From positions 1-64,000 of the forward strand of contig CAIUMD010000086.1 in assembly GCA_903900155.1 (NCBI GenBank): a DNA stretch of 64,000 nucleotides. The letters are read 5' to 3'. The stretch is from an uncultured Caulobacterales bacterium (lineage in GTDB: Bacteria > Pseudomonadota > Alphaproteobacteria > Caulobacterales > Caulobacteraceae). How positions within the stretch are numbered: the stretch's first letter is position 1; each line of letters opens with the position of its first letter. Shown piece by piece: positions 27,859-37,097 of the stretch. The position numbers were made by a program, and so were the translations under genes. Below the pieces are notes generated by a model, which saw only the letters and a program-made list of their open reading frames with translations, did not search any database and was not told where the DNA came from.

Positions 27859-28389
27859 ATGAAACGCCTGATCGCCGGCCTCGGCGCCGTCGCCCTGCTG
27901 ACCGCTTCCCCCGCCCTGGCCGCCCTGAAGGTCGGCGACAAGGCCCCGGACTTCGACGCCAAGGCCGCCCTGGCCGGCAAGGACTTCGACTTCAAGCTGG
28001 CCAAGGCCCTGAAGAAGGGTCCGGTGGTGCTGTACTTCTTCCCCGCCGCCTACACCGCCGGCTGCACGGCCGAGGCCCACGAGTTCGCCGAAGCCACGCC
28101 CGAGTTCGAAAAGCTGGGCGCCACGGTGATCGGCGTCACGGCCGGCAATGTCGACCGCATCAAGGACTTCTCCAAGGAGCACTGCCGCGACAAGTTCGCG
28201 GTGGCCGCCGCCGACGCGACCCTGGTCAAGGAATATGACGTGGTGCTGTCGCAGAAGCCCGAGTGGTCGAACCGCACCTCGTACGTGATCGCCCCGAACG
28301 GCAAGATCCTGATGGCCTATACCGACGGCAACTTCGCCGGCCACGTCACCCAGACGATGGACGCGGTGAAGGCCTATAAGAAGAAGTAG
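27859..28389 (+). CDS. Periplasmic peroxiredoxin (BCP/AhpC-TSA type)
   Basis: The 176-residue protein has a Sec signal peptide (MKRLIAGLGAVALLTASPALA), then a thioredoxin-fold peroxiredoxin domain. The peroxidatic Cys69 is in YTAGCTAEAHEF, and Cys109 (KEHCRD) may be the resolving Cys. It would reduce peroxides outside the cytosol. The ATG at 27859 is preferred over one 20 codons earlier because only it gives a clean signal peptide. It is divergent from fabD. Confidence 0.88.
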   Translation: MKRLIAGLGAVALLTASPALAALKVGDKAPDFDAKAALAGKDFDFKLAKALKKGPVVLYFFPAAYTAGCTAEAHEFAEATPEFEKLGATVIGVTAGNVDRIKDFSKEHCRDKFAVAAADATLVKEYDVVLSQKPEWSNRTSYVIAPNGKILMAYTDGNFAGHVTQTMDAVKAYKKK

Positions 28390-28457
28390 CCAGGGTTTTC
28401 GGGTTTCAGCCAGCCGCGCGGGTTGAGGCTCGCGCGCGCTGGCGCTCATGATCGGCC

Positions 28458-29570
28458 ATGACCGATCTCGCCCAAATCGAACTGGCCATTCGCGGCGTGA
28501 CCGTCGGCGCCTTCGCCGCCACCGGCGTTTCCCTGGCGGCCAGTCGCAAGATGACGCCGACGCGCTGGGTTGGCGTGCTGGTGATGGTCTGCTCGATCGC
28601 CCACGTCGTCGAGAGCCATTTCTACTACACCGAAGGACGGCATTTCAGCCCGGTGACCTGGGCGCTGTCGGCGTCGGCGGCAGGCGTCTTCTGGCTGTTC
28701 TGCTCGGTGCTGTTCGAGGACGAGCCGCGCATTCCGCCCTGGCGCTACGCCATTCCCGGTGCGGCCTTCACCTTCTGGTTCATCGGCGCGGTTCTGCCGC
28801 CATCACCTGCCCGCGCCGCCGTCTGGTGGTCGTTCGCCGCCTATTCCGTGATCCTGCACATCCACATCCTGCTGATGGCCTGGCGCGGCTGGCGGATCGA
28901 CCTGGTCGAGCGTCGCTGCCATCTGCGGGCGCCGATCGCGGCCGCCGCCACGGGCTACATGTTCGTCCAGACCCTGTGCGATTTCGGCTTCGGCCGTGGC
29001 CCGGTATTGCCCGGCATGGTCCAGACCGTGGCCCTGGCCGTCCTGGGCGTCGGCTCGGCCCTGGCCTTGCTGCGCGCCGAGCCGGTGCTGGTCCAGGCCG
29101 CGCCCGTCGCCGGGGAAGCCCCAGCGCCCAAACCCGCCGAGACCCTGGACCTCACGCCCGCCGATCGCCTGGTGCTGGCGCGCCTGGACAAGGCGATGAA
29201 CCAGAACGAGGTCTGGCGCGGCGAAGACCTTTCCATCGGCGCCCTGGCCGCCCTGGTCGGCGCGCCCGAGCACCGGCTGCGCAAGCTGATCAACGGCACG
29301 CTGGGCCACCGCAACTTCGCCGACTACGTCAACGGCCGGCGGATCGAGGCGGCCAAGGTCGCGCTGTCCGATCCGGAGCAGGCGCTGAAGTCGGTCTCGA
29401 CCATCGCCTACGAGCTGGGCTTCGCCTCGCTGGGCCCGTTCAACCGCGCCTTTCGCGCCGCCACCGGCGTCACCCCGACGGCCTGGCGCCAGGACGTCAC
29501 GCCGGCCCATCCGCATCTGCGGCTGATCGAAACCCGCGAAGGCGCGCCGAAAGGCGACAAGCGAGCCTGA
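28458..29570 (+). CDS. AraC-family regulator with N-terminal membrane domain
   Basis: The 370-residue protein has about seven hydrophobic segments in the first 210 residues, a linker (APAPKPAETLD), and an AraC-type double HTH domain at about 245-350 (SIGALAALVGAPEHRLRKLI, then STIAYELGFASLGPFNRAFR). Membrane-embedded AraC regulators of this layout are a known but poorly studied group. It sits 72 bp before a sterol-desaturase-family gene on the same strand and may sense a membrane lipid state and control it. That link is inference from position. Confidence 0.88.
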   Translation: MTDLAQIELAIRGVTVGAFAATGVSLAASRKMTPTRWVGVLVMVCSIAHVVESHFYYTEGRHFSPVTWALSASAAGVFWLFCSVLFEDEPRIPPWRYAIPGAAFTFWFIGAVLPPSPARAAVWWSFAAYSVILHIHILLMAWRGWRIDLVERRCHLRAPIAAAATGYMFVQTLCDFGFGRGPVLPGMVQTVALAVLGVGSALALLRAEPVLVQAAPVAGEAPAPKPAETLDLTPADRLVLARLDKAMNQNEVWRGEDLSIGALAALVGAPEHRLRKLINGTLGHRNFADYVNGRRIEAAKVALSDPEQALKSVSTIAYELGFASLGPFNRAFRAATGVTPTAWRQDVTPAHPHLRLIETREGAPKGDKRA

Positions 29571-29642
29571 TTTCGCGATCGGCGAGACGCCTCGACGGCC
29601 GATCGCTTCCCTGGCGGCGTCTCTCAACGCCAGGAGCTTCCC

Positions 29643-30452
29643 ATGCTCGACGCCCTCCTCCCCTTCGCCCGAAATTGGCTGGACGCCATGCAGGCCGACG
29701 TCACCCGCTATGTGATGTTTTCGGTCGGGGTCTGGCTGGCCTTGTGGGGGGTGCTGGCCATCCCGCTGGCCGGCCGCAAGATCCGCGACAGCCGTCCGCC
29801 CGCCCGCCAGCTGCTGGTCGAGTTCGCTGCGTCGATCCGCTCGATCATGGTGTTCTCGACCGTGGGCCTGGTGACCTTCGGCCTGTTCCGCGCCGGCTGG
29901 CTGCAAGGCCCCTATATCGCCAAGAGCTGGGGACCGGTCTGGTTCTGGACCAGCCTTGTGCTGATGATCCTCGCCCACGACGCCTGGTTCTACTGGACCC
30001 ACCGGTTGATCCACGACCGCCGCCTGTTCCGGCGTTTCCACCGCCGGCATCACCGCTCGAACAATCCCTCGCCGTTCACCGCCTACAGCTTCGACCTAGG
30101 CGAGGCCTTCATCAACGGCGCGTTCGTGCCGCTGTGGATAATCCTGGTCCCGACCCAGTGGCCGGTGATCGGCCTGTTCATGCTGCATCAGATCGTGCGC
30201 AACACGATCGGCCATTCGGGCTACGAGCTGTTTCCCGCCCGCAAGGACGGCCGACCGCTGATCCCGTTCCTGACGACCGTGACCCATCACGACCTGCACC
30301 ACGCGCAGGCCGGCTGGAACTACGGCCTCTATTTCACCTGGTGGGACAAGCTGATGGGCACCGAGCACCCGGACTATCTGAAGCGCTTCGCGGCGGTAAC
30401 GGCCCGCAAGGACCACAAGCTGGAGGCTACCAGCCGACCTTCACCAGCTTGA
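29643..30452 (+). CDS. Sterol desaturase / fatty acid hydroxylase family protein
   Basis: The 269-residue membrane protein has four to five membrane segments and the family's di-iron His clusters: HRLIH (120-124), HRRHH (133-137) and HHDLHH in VTHHDLHHAQAGWNYG. These oxygen-dependent enzymes hydroxylate or desaturate lipids or carotenoids. The substrate here is unknown. GCGATCGG/CCGATCGC arms flank 16 bp just upstream (29575-29606) and may be a regulator site. AGGAG precedes the ATG. The 3' end overlaps a convergent gene by 26 bp. Confidence 0.88.
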   Translation: MLDALLPFARNWLDAMQADVTRYVMFSVGVWLALWGVLAIPLAGRKIRDSRPPARQLLVEFAASIRSIMVFSTVGLVTFGLFRAGWLQGPYIAKSWGPVWFWTSLVLMILAHDAWFYWTHRLIHDRRLFRRFHRRHHRSNNPSPFTAYSFDLGEAFINGAFVPLWIILVPTQWPVIGLFMLHQIVRNTIGHSGYELFPARKDGRPLIPFLTTVTHHDLHHAQAGWNYGLYFTWWDKLMGTEHPDYLKRFAAVTARKDHKLEATSRPSPA

Positions 30453-31089
30453 CCATGGCGCGGGCGTCCTGCAGCCGCCAGGCCTCGCGCTGGTTATTGA
30501 CGCCCCGCACGCTGATGGTCAGTTCGGCGGGGATCTCGAACGGGCGCATGACACTGAGGTCAACGCCCTCCTCGCCCCGCGAACCGCCGCCGAAGGCGAT
30601 CGAGCCGATCGGGCGGCCGTCCAGGGTCAAGGACGAGCGGATGTTGGCGCGCGCCACGGGGATCTTGCCCGGCACGGCGATGGCCTGGCTGGCGTCCATG
30701 TCCATCGAGACGCGCACATAGTTCGCGCGCGGCAGCAGGCCAAAGCCGAACATCTTCGACATCGACGAGCGCAGCCGGGCCTCGCTCTGGTTCCACGAAG
30801 CGCCCAGGGCCATCGACCGCTCGTCGACGCGGTCGGCGTCGGGCTTCTTGGTCAGTTTCAGGTCGAAGTCGTAGGTCGGGTTGTTCAGCATGCCCGACGA
30901 CTTTACCGTCAGGGCGACCTTCTCGGTATCGGTCGACAGGTCCAGCGGCAGGGCGGCCGAATAGCCGGTGAAGCGGCCTTCATAGGCCGAGACCGAGGTG
31001 ACGGGCTTCTGGACGAGCTCGGCATGCGCAGGCGCGGCCACGGCCAAGCCGACGGCGAGCGCGATCACGATGCGAGGTCCAATCCCCAT
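30427..31089 (-). CDS. Secreted hypothetical protein, 220 residues
   Basis: A signal peptide ending APAHAEL is followed by a beta-rich domain without a motif I can name. Segments such as YEGRFTGYSAALPLDLSTDT and SMDMDASQAIAVPG suggest a periplasmic or surface protein. Codon bias supports it as real, and it is convergent with the sterol-desaturase gene. No function is assigned. Confidence 0.75.
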   Translation of the reverse strand: MGIGPRIVIALAVGLAVAAPAHAELVQKPVTSVSAYEGRFTGYSAALPLDLSTDTEKVALTVKSSGMLNNPTYDFDLKLTKKPDADRVDERSMALGASWNQSEARLRSSMSKMFGFGLLPRANYVRVSMDMDASQAIAVPGKIPVARANIRSSLTLDGRPIGSIAFGGGSRGEEGVDLSVMRPFEIPAELTISVRGVNNQREAWRLQDARAMVKLVKVGW

Positions 31090-31294
31090 GCCCGCCTGCT
31101 ACCATAGGCATTCGCGGGGATGAAGAGCGCGCCGCGTCGAAAGTCCGACATTTCGCTTATGCCTGCCGGGGCGGCGCCCGCAGCTTGCGTTTGCGCGTCT
31201 TCTTCTGTAATAGCGCGCGTTCTCACGGAAGGCGGTCTTGCACGCACCCATCCGGGACCGGGGTTTTCCCCGCTCGGCGTGCCGGATCCATCGT

Positions 31295-31319
31295 GGTCGA
31301 CGGACTTCCGTCGTCGACC
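31295..31319 (+). promoter_or_regulatory. Candidate structured leader hairpin upstream of rpsF
   Basis: GGTCGA-CGGA pairs with TCCG-TCG-TCGACC, leaving a 3-base bulge, about 30 bases before the rpsF start. Ribosomal-protein leaders with bulged hairpins are bound by the S6:S18 complex in many bacteria. The match to that motif is not proven here. Confidence 0.3.
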
Positions 31320-31350
31320 GCGCCGCTTTCCACAACGGAAGAAGGAAAAC

Positions 31351-31731
31351 ATGGCGTTCTACGAACACGTGGTCATCGCGCGGCAGGACATCTCGCCGCA
31401 ACAGGCCGAAGCTCTGAACGAGCAACTGAAGACCCTCATCGAAGAGAATGGCGGCCACATCGCCAAGATCGAGTACTGGGGCCTTCGCAACCTCACCTAC
31501 CGCATCAAGAAGAACCGCAAGGGCCACTATTCCCTGCTCGCGATCGACGCCCCGGCGCCGGCCGTGAAGGAAATGGAGCGCCAGTTGCTGATCAATGAAG
31601 ACGTCCTGCGCTTCATGACGATCCGCGTCGAAGAGCTGGACCTGGAACTGTCGCCGGTTCTGGCCCGTCGCGACCGTCCGGATCGCGCCGAACGCCCGCG
31701 CGAAGACTTCGCGCCCCAGGCTCAAGCGTAA
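31351..31731 (+). CDS. rpsF: 30S ribosomal protein S6
   Basis: The 126-residue protein begins [15 protein letters not shown] and has the S6 ferredoxin-like core ([19 protein letters not shown]), then an extended charged tail. The ATG at 31351 follows GAAGGAAAAC. Earlier in-frame starts lie in the leader and are not used. S6 pairs with S18 on the small-subunit platform; rpsR and rplI follow directly. Confidence 0.97.
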   Translation: MAFYEHVVIARQDISPQQAEALNEQLKTLIEENGGHIAKIEYWGLRNLTYRIKKNRKGHYSLLAIDAPAPAVKEMERQLLINEDVLRFMTIRVEELDLELSPVLARRDRPDRAERPREDFAPQAQA

Positions 31732-31746
31732 GGGAGACTGAAGATC

Positions 31747-32028
31747 ATGACCGATACGACTGCTCCCGAAGCCGGCGCCGCTCCGGCCGCCGCCGCTGGC
31801 GGCGCTCGCCGCCCGTTCTTTCGTCGCCGCAAGGTTTGCCCGTTCTCGGGCGCCAACGCGCCGAAGATCGACTACAAGGACGTGAAGCTGCTGCAGCGTT
31901 ACGTCTCGGAGCGCGGCAAGATCGTCCCGTCGCGCATCACCGCGGTGTCGGCCAAGAAGCAACGCGAACTGGCCAAGGCCATCAAGCGCGCCCGCTTCCT
32001 GGCTCTGCTCCCCTACGTCGTGAAGTAA
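31747..32028 (+). CDS. rpsR: 30S ribosomal protein S18
   Basis: The 93-residue product has an Ala-rich N-terminal extension, then the S18 core [31 protein letters not shown] and [25 protein letters not shown] precedes the ATG. It lies 15 bp after rpsF. Confidence 0.97.
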   Translation: MTDTTAPEAGAAPAAAAGGARRPFFRRRKVCPFSGANAPKIDYKDVKLLQRYVSERGKIVPSRITAVSAKKQRELAKAIKRARFLALLPYVVK

Positions 32029-32041
32029 GGGAGACGCCACG

Positions 32042-32626
32042 ATGAAAGTCATTCTGCTCGAACGCGTTGAAGGCACCGGCGTCCTGGGTGACGAAGTCAC
32101 CGTGAAGGACGGCTTCGCCCGCAACTTCCTGCTGCCCCGCGGCAAGGCCCTGCGCGCCACCAAGGCGAACCTGGCCACCTTCGAAGCTCAGCGCGCTGAG
32201 ATCGAAGCCCGCAACGTGAAGAACCGCGAATCGGCCGCCAAGAACGGCGAAGCGCTGGACGGCACGCAATACGTCCTGATCCGTCAGGCTGGCGAAAGCG
32301 GCCAGTTGTACGGTTCGGTCGCGGGCCGCGACGTCGCCGACGCCATCAAGGCCGAAGGCGGCAAGGTCGACCGCTCGATGGTCGTGCTGGACAAGCCGAT
32401 CAAGACGCTGGGCGTCCACGAAGTGAAGGTGATCCTGCACGCCGAAGTGACCATCACGGTCACCCTGAACATCGCGCGCAGCCAAGACGAAGCCGAGCGC
32501 CAGGCGCGCGGCGAAAACGTGATCAACTCGCAATTTGAGGAAGATCGCGCGGCCGAAGCCGAAGCCGCCCAAGACATGGCGGAAGGCGGCGCCGGTTCGT
32601 TCGAAGGCGACCACTACGAAGCCTAA
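32042..32626 (+). CDS. rplI: 50S ribosomal protein L9
   Basis: The N-terminal L9 domain [20 protein letters not shown] and the connecting helix [14 protein letters not shown] are clear. At 194 residues it is about 45 longer than E. coli L9 because of an acidic C-terminal tail ([18 protein letters not shown]). Such tails are usual in Caulobacterales. It closes the ribosomal operon before a strong terminator. Confidence 0.96.
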   Translation: MKVILLERVEGTGVLGDEVTVKDGFARNFLLPRGKALRATKANLATFEAQRAEIEARNVKNRESAAKNGEALDGTQYVLIRQAGESGQLYGSVAGRDVADAIKAEGGKVDRSMVVLDKPIKTLGVHEVKVILHAEVTITVTLNIARSQDEAERQARGENVINSQFEEDRAAEAEAAQDMAEGGAGSFEGDHYEA

Positions 32627-32655
32627 TCCCGTCTGGGATCAGAGGTTTTATCGAG

Positions 32656-32688
32656 AAACGGCGCGGAGCAATCCGCGCCGTTTTTTTT
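32656..32688 (+). terminator. Rho-independent terminator of rpsF-rpsR-rplI
   Basis: AAACGGCGCGGA, a GCAA loop and TCCGCGCCGTTT form a 12-bp stem that runs into eight T residues, 30 bp after the rplI stop. Confidence 0.92.
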
Positions 32689-32822
32689 CTGCACTTTGCT
32701 CCAGAAATGCTTAGCTTGTTCGCAGAAGTGTCAAATCCCATGTTCGCGATAGGGGTTGAACCCCTTCGGGGGCGTAGGGCCGAATGGCCGGCATCCCCGA
32801 CAAAAATGAGAGGGGATATCTC

Positions 32823-35282
32823 ATGCGTTACAGAAGCTTCCTGCTGGCCGCTGCTTCGCTGACGGCCTTCGCCGCCACGGCCCACGCCCAGACCGCCGCC
32901 CCCAATTCCGCCAATGGAGTTGGCGACGACAGCACCGACCTCGAAGAAATCATCGTCACCGGCACCCGCACCGCGGGCCGCTCGCGCCTGGACAGCCTCG
33001 CGCCGGTCGATGTCGTCACCGCCAAGACGCTGCAGCAACGCGGCAGCACCGAACTGGCCGCCGCCCTGGCCGCCACCGTGCCGTCGATCAACTTCCCCCG
33101 TCCGTCCAACACCGACGGCACCGACTCGGTTCGCCCGGCGGTGCTGCGCGGCCAAGGCCCCGACCAGACCCTGGTGCTGGTCAACGGCACGCGCCGCCAC
33201 GCCACGGCGCTGGTCAACCTGAACGGCTCGGTGGGCCGTGGTTCGGCCGCCGTCGACCTGAACGCCATCCCGTCCGTCGCCCTGGACCGCATCGAAGTCC
33301 TGCGTGACGGCGCCGCCGCCCAGTACGGCTCGGACGCCATCGCCGGCGTCGTCAACCTGCGCCTGCGCGAAGCCGACCACGGCGGCGGCGTCACGGTCAC
33401 GACCGGCAAGTACATCACCAGCTTCGACGGCCTTCAGACCGGCCAGAAGCAGAAGCGCCGCGACGGCGTGACCAAGACGGTCTCGGGCTGGCAGGGCCTG
33501 AAGCTGGGCTCGGACGGCTTCCTGACGCTGTCGGCCGAGTATGTCGACCGCGGCTTCACCAACCGCAGCGACACCGACACCCGCGTCACGCCCCAGCGCG
33601 TCACCTCGCGCTTCGGCGATCCCGAGGTCGAGCAGGTCAGCTTCTACGCCAACGCCGGCAAGCCGATCGGCGAGACGTGGCAAGCCTATGGCTGGTACGG
33701 CTATCAGCAGCGCGACGCCGAGGCCTCGGCGACCTATCGCCTGCCCACCGACGCCAGCCAGAACATCCCCAGCGTCTATCCCAACGGCTATCTGCCGCTG
33801 ATCACGACCAATACCGAGGACGTCACCGCCGCCGTCGGCCTGCGCGGCGAACTGGCCGGCTGGAAGCTGGACACCAACCTGGTCTACGGCAAGAACGACC
33901 TCGACTTCGGGGTCAAGAACACCATCAACCCGTCGTATGGCGCGGGCTCGCCGACCAGCTTCAAGGCCGGCGGCCTGACCTATGACCAGGTGGTGTTCGG
34001 CCTGGACGCCAGCCAGGCGTTCGAAGTCGGCCTGGCCGGTCCGCTGAACGTGGCCTTCGGCGTCGAGGCCCGTCGCGAGACCTACAAGATCAACGCCGGC
34101 GAAGCGGCCTCGTACGCGCGCGGCACGGTGTCCCCTACCCTGTCGTTCGGCTCGCGCGGCTTCACCGGCTTCACGCCCAGCAACGCGGTCGACGTCGATC
34201 GTGACGCCGTCGGCGTCTATCTGGACCTGGAAGGCAAGCTGACCGAGAAGCTGACCGGCTCGGCCGCCGTCCGCTACGAGGACTATTCGGACTTCGGCGC
34301 CAATACGAGCTGGAAGCTGTCGGGCCGCTACGACTTTACCGGCAGCTTCGCCATCCGCGGCGCGGCCTCGACCGGCTTCCGGGCCCCCAGCCTGCAGCAG
34401 CAGTACTTCACCTCGACCTCGATCCTGTACATCAACCAGACGGTCGGCGGCGTGACGACGGCCGTGCCGTTCGAGACCGGCACCTATCCGTCGCTGAGCC
34501 CGGTCGGCACGGCCCTGGGCGGCAAGCCGCTGGAGCCGGAGAAGTCGAAGAACTTCTCGATCGGCGCGGTCTATCACAAGGGCGCCTTCGAGCTGACGGT
34601 CGACGCCTACCAGATCGATGTCGACAACCGCATCGTCCTGACCGAGACCCTGACGGGCAGCGCCACGGCGGCGGCGGGCACAAACGCCCGGGTGATCTTC
34701 GACCTGCTGGCGCCGTACGGCGCCTCGGCGGCTCGCTACTTCACCAATGGCGTCGACACCAAGACCAAGGGCGTCGACGTGGTGGCCCGCTACCGGATCG
34801 TCGACGACCAGGCCGGCACGTTCGACCTGACGGCCGCGGCCAACGTCAACGACTTCAACGTCCTGCGCACCCCATCCACGACCGTGCTGCCGACGCCGGT
34901 CACCCTGTTCGCGCGCCAGGCCACCCTGCGCTTCGAAAAGGGCACGCCGCGCAGCAAGGTCTCGCTGCAAGGCGACTGGAGCAAGGACCGGTGGGGCGCC
35001 ACCCTGCGCACCACCTTCTACGGCGACGTCCTGTCGCCGGGGACCGCCGCCGACGGCAGCGGCGACTGGTACACGGGCAACCAGGGCATCGTGGACCTGG
35101 AAGGCCGCTACCGCTTCGGCGAGCACGCCACCATCTCGATCGGCGCGGACAACCTGTTCGATCAGTACCCCGCCCAGGTTCCGCCCAACCTGAACACTAG
35201 CGGCGGCAACCCGTTCTCCAGCTTCTCGCCGTTCGGCTTCAATGGCCGCTACCTCTACACTCGCCTGGCCATAAGCTGGTAG
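32823..35282 (+). CDS. TonB-dependent outer-membrane receptor
   Basis: From MRYRSFLLAAASL the protein has 819 residues: a signal peptide ending TAHAQ, a TonB-box region (EEIIVTGTRTAGR), a plug domain (about 45-165, with VDVVTAKTLQQRGSTELA and VLRDGAAAQYGSDAIAGVVN) and a 22-strand barrel ending YTRLAISW with the outer-membrane terminal aromatic. It takes up a siderophore, sugar or similar ligand, and nothing nearby shows which. The ATG at 32823 has GAGGGG upstream and gives a proper signal peptide. A strong terminator follows, so it is its own unit. Confidence 0.93.
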   Translation: MRYRSFLLAAASLTAFAATAHAQTAAPNSANGVGDDSTDLEEIIVTGTRTAGRSRLDSLAPVDVVTAKTLQQRGSTELAAALAATVPSINFPRPSNTDGTDSVRPAVLRGQGPDQTLVLVNGTRRHATALVNLNGSVGRGSAAVDLNAIPSVALDRIEVLRDGAAAQYGSDAIAGVVNLRLREADHGGGVTVTTGKYITSFDGLQTGQKQKRRDGVTKTVSGWQGLKLGSDGFLTLSAEYVDRGFTNRSDTDTRVTPQRVTSRFGDPEVEQVSFYANAGKPIGETWQAYGWYGYQQRDAEASATYRLPTDASQNIPSVYPNGYLPLITTNTEDVTAAVGLRGELAGWKLDTNLVYGKNDLDFGVKNTINPSYGAGSPTSFKAGGLTYDQVVFGLDASQAFEVGLAGPLNVAFGVEARRETYKINAGEAASYARGTVSPTLSFGSRGFTGFTPSNAVDVDRDAVGVYLDLEGKLTEKLTGSAAVRYEDYSDFGANTSWKLSGRYDFTGSFAIRGAASTGFRAPSLQQQYFTSTSILYINQTVGGVTTAVPFETGTYPSLSPVGTALGGKPLEPEKSKNFSIGAVYHKGAFELTVDAYQIDVDNRIVLTETLTGSATAAAGTNARVIFDLLAPYGASAARYFTNGVDTKTKGVDVVARYRIVDDQAGTFDLTAAANVNDFNVLRTPSTTVLPTPVTLFARQATLRFEKGTPRSKVSLQGDWSKDRWGATLRTTFYGDVLSPGTAADGSGDWYTGNQGIVDLEGRYRFGEHATISIGADNLFDQYPAQVPPNLNTSGGNPFSSFSPFGFNGRYLYTRLAISW

Positions 35283-35313
35283 TTATCCACAAGCGATAGG
35301 TTTGCAAACGTTT

Positions 35314-35345
35314 GGGCGCGGAGAGCCATCTCCGCGCCCTCTTTC
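35314..35345 (+). terminator. Rho-independent terminator after the TonB receptor
   Basis: GGGCGCGGAGA and TCTCCGCGCCC form an 11-bp stem with a GCCA loop, followed by TCTTTCT, 31 bp after the receptor stop. Confidence 0.85.
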
Positions 35346-35502
35346 TGCTGCGTCAGAAGCGGACGCAAGCCGAAGATTGTGCACTTGCACGCTCCAATCT
35401 GAAGAGGAACATACACAGACCATCCTCAGGTCTGTGAGACCAACTGGGGACTGTTGCGAACTCGGGCAAGCCTTGCCTCCACCCCCACGCTAGTTTCCGC
35501 CG

Positions 35503-37029
35503 ATGTCCCTCGTACCAGCGCTCGACCTGCTTCCCTCGGTCTCTCCCGAGCCCGTGATCAATGTGGCTCCGCACAACATGGAAGCCGAGCAGGCGCTGCT
35601 CGGGATCCTGCTGTACGACAACGCCGCCTATGAGCGCCTGACCGACAGCCTGCAGGCCCGCTGCTTCTACGAGCCCTTCCACCAGCGCCTGTTCCAGTCG
35701 ATCGAGACCCACGTCCGCAAGGGTCAGCTGGCCGAGCCGATCCTGCTGTCGGACGAGTTCAAGAAGGACGCCGCGTTCGAGGAGCTGGGCGGCTTGCGCT
35801 ACCTGGCCGACCTGGTCGACCGCGCCCCGCCGGCCGCCAATGCCGGCGACTATGCCCGCGTGATCTTCGACCTGTCGCTGCGTCGCGAGTTGATCCGCAT
35901 CGGCGGCGACATCGCCACGACCGCCCACGGCGGCGGCGACAAGGACCAGGAAAAGAAGACCGCCCGCGACCAGATCGAGGCGGCCGAACAGCAGCTGTAC
36001 AGCCTGGCCGAAAGCGGCACGGCCTCGTCGGGCTTCGTCTCGTTCGGCGACGCCCTGCGCGGCGCCGTCGAGATGACCGCCGAAGCCTACAGCCGCGACG
36101 GCGGCATGTCGGGCGTCTCGACCGACCTGATGGACCTGGACCAGAAGATCGGCGGCCTGCACCCCTCCGACTTGATCGTGCTGGCCGGTCGTCCGTCGAT
36201 GGGTAAGACGGCTCTCGCGACCAACATCGCCTTCAACATCGCCAAGAAATACGCCTACGAGATCCAGCCGGACGGGACCAAGAAAACCGTTCAGGGCGGA
36301 GTCGTGGCCTTCTACTCGCTGGAAATGAGCGCCGAACAGCTGGCCCTGCGTATGCTGGCCGACGCCTCCGGCGTGTCGGGCGACAAGCTGCGCAAGGGCG
36401 AGATCGACGCTTCGGAGTTCGGGCGCGTCCGCGACGCCGCCATGGAACTGCAGGAAGCGCCCCTCTTCATCGACGCCACCGGCGGCATCTCGATCGCCAA
36501 GCTGACCGCCCGGGCCCGTCGCCTGAAGCGCCAGCACGGCCTGGACCTGATCGTCGTCGACTACCTGCAGCTGGTCACCGGCTCGGACCTGTCGTCCAAC
36601 GCCAGCCGCGTGCAGGAAGTCTCGCAGATCACCATGGGTCTGAAGGCCCTGGCCAAGGAACTGGCCTGTCCGGTCATCGCCCTCTCGCAGCTGTCGCGTC
36701 AGGTCGAACAGCGCGACGACAAGCGGCCCCAGCTCTCCGACCTTCGGGAATCGGGCTCGATCGAACAGGACGCCGACATGGTGTGGTTCGTGTACCGCGA
36801 GGCCTATTACGTGGGCCGCGCCGAGCCGCGCGAAGGCACGCCCGAGCACCTGACCTGGCAGGAAGACATGGATCGCCTGCACGGCCTGGCCGAGGTGATC
36901 ATCGCCAAGCAGCGTCACGGCCCCATCGGCACCGTGCGCCTGTCGTTCAACAGCGACACCACGCGCTTCGGCAACCTGGCCAAGGACCACTACTTCGCCC
37001 AGGCGCGGAACATCCCGTCGGACGAATAA
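35503..37029 (+). CDS. dnaB: Replicative DNA helicase
   Basis: The 508-residue protein has the DnaB N-terminal domain (VAPHNMEAEQALLGILLYDN) and the RecA-like helicase domain with Walker A AGRPSMGKTAL, Walker B LIVVDYLQL and sensor block SQLSRQVEQRDDKRPQLSDLRESGSIEQDADMV in family order. It moves the replication fork. The dnaB-(marC)-alr-radA-cvpA-purF string is an alphaproteobacterial core cluster, here with marC inserted after dnaB. Confidence 0.97.
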   Translation: MSLVPALDLLPSVSPEPVINVAPHNMEAEQALLGILLYDNAAYERLTDSLQARCFYEPFHQRLFQSIETHVRKGQLAEPILLSDEFKKDAAFEELGGLRYLADLVDRAPPAANAGDYARVIFDLSLRRELIRIGGDIATTAHGGGDKDQEKKTARDQIEAAEQQLYSLAESGTASSGFVSFGDALRGAVEMTAEAYSRDGGMSGVSTDLMDLDQKIGGLHPSDLIVLAGRPSMGKTALATNIAFNIAKKYAYEIQPDGTKKTVQGGVVAFYSLEMSAEQLALRMLADASGVSGDKLRKGEIDASEFGRVRDAAMELQEAPLFIDATGGISIAKLTARARRLKRQHGLDLIVVDYLQLVTGSDLSSNASRVQEVSQITMGLKALAKELACPVIALSQLSRQVEQRDDKRPQLSDLRESGSIEQDADMVWFVYREAYYVGRAEPREGTPEHLTWQEDMDRLHGLAEVIIAKQRHGPIGTVRLSFNSDTTRFGNLAKDHYFAQARNIPSDE

Positions 37030-37097
37030 GGCGGGTTTGACGAACCGGGACTCATCGGGCCAGGGTCGGCCTCCCGCCGCGCCAGCCGACGAGTCAC

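Noticed and set aside
32523..35126. An 867-codon minus-strand open frame
   Set aside because: It is the mirror of rplI's end and the TonB receptor; low-complexity Gly/Asp/Arg content and no motif.
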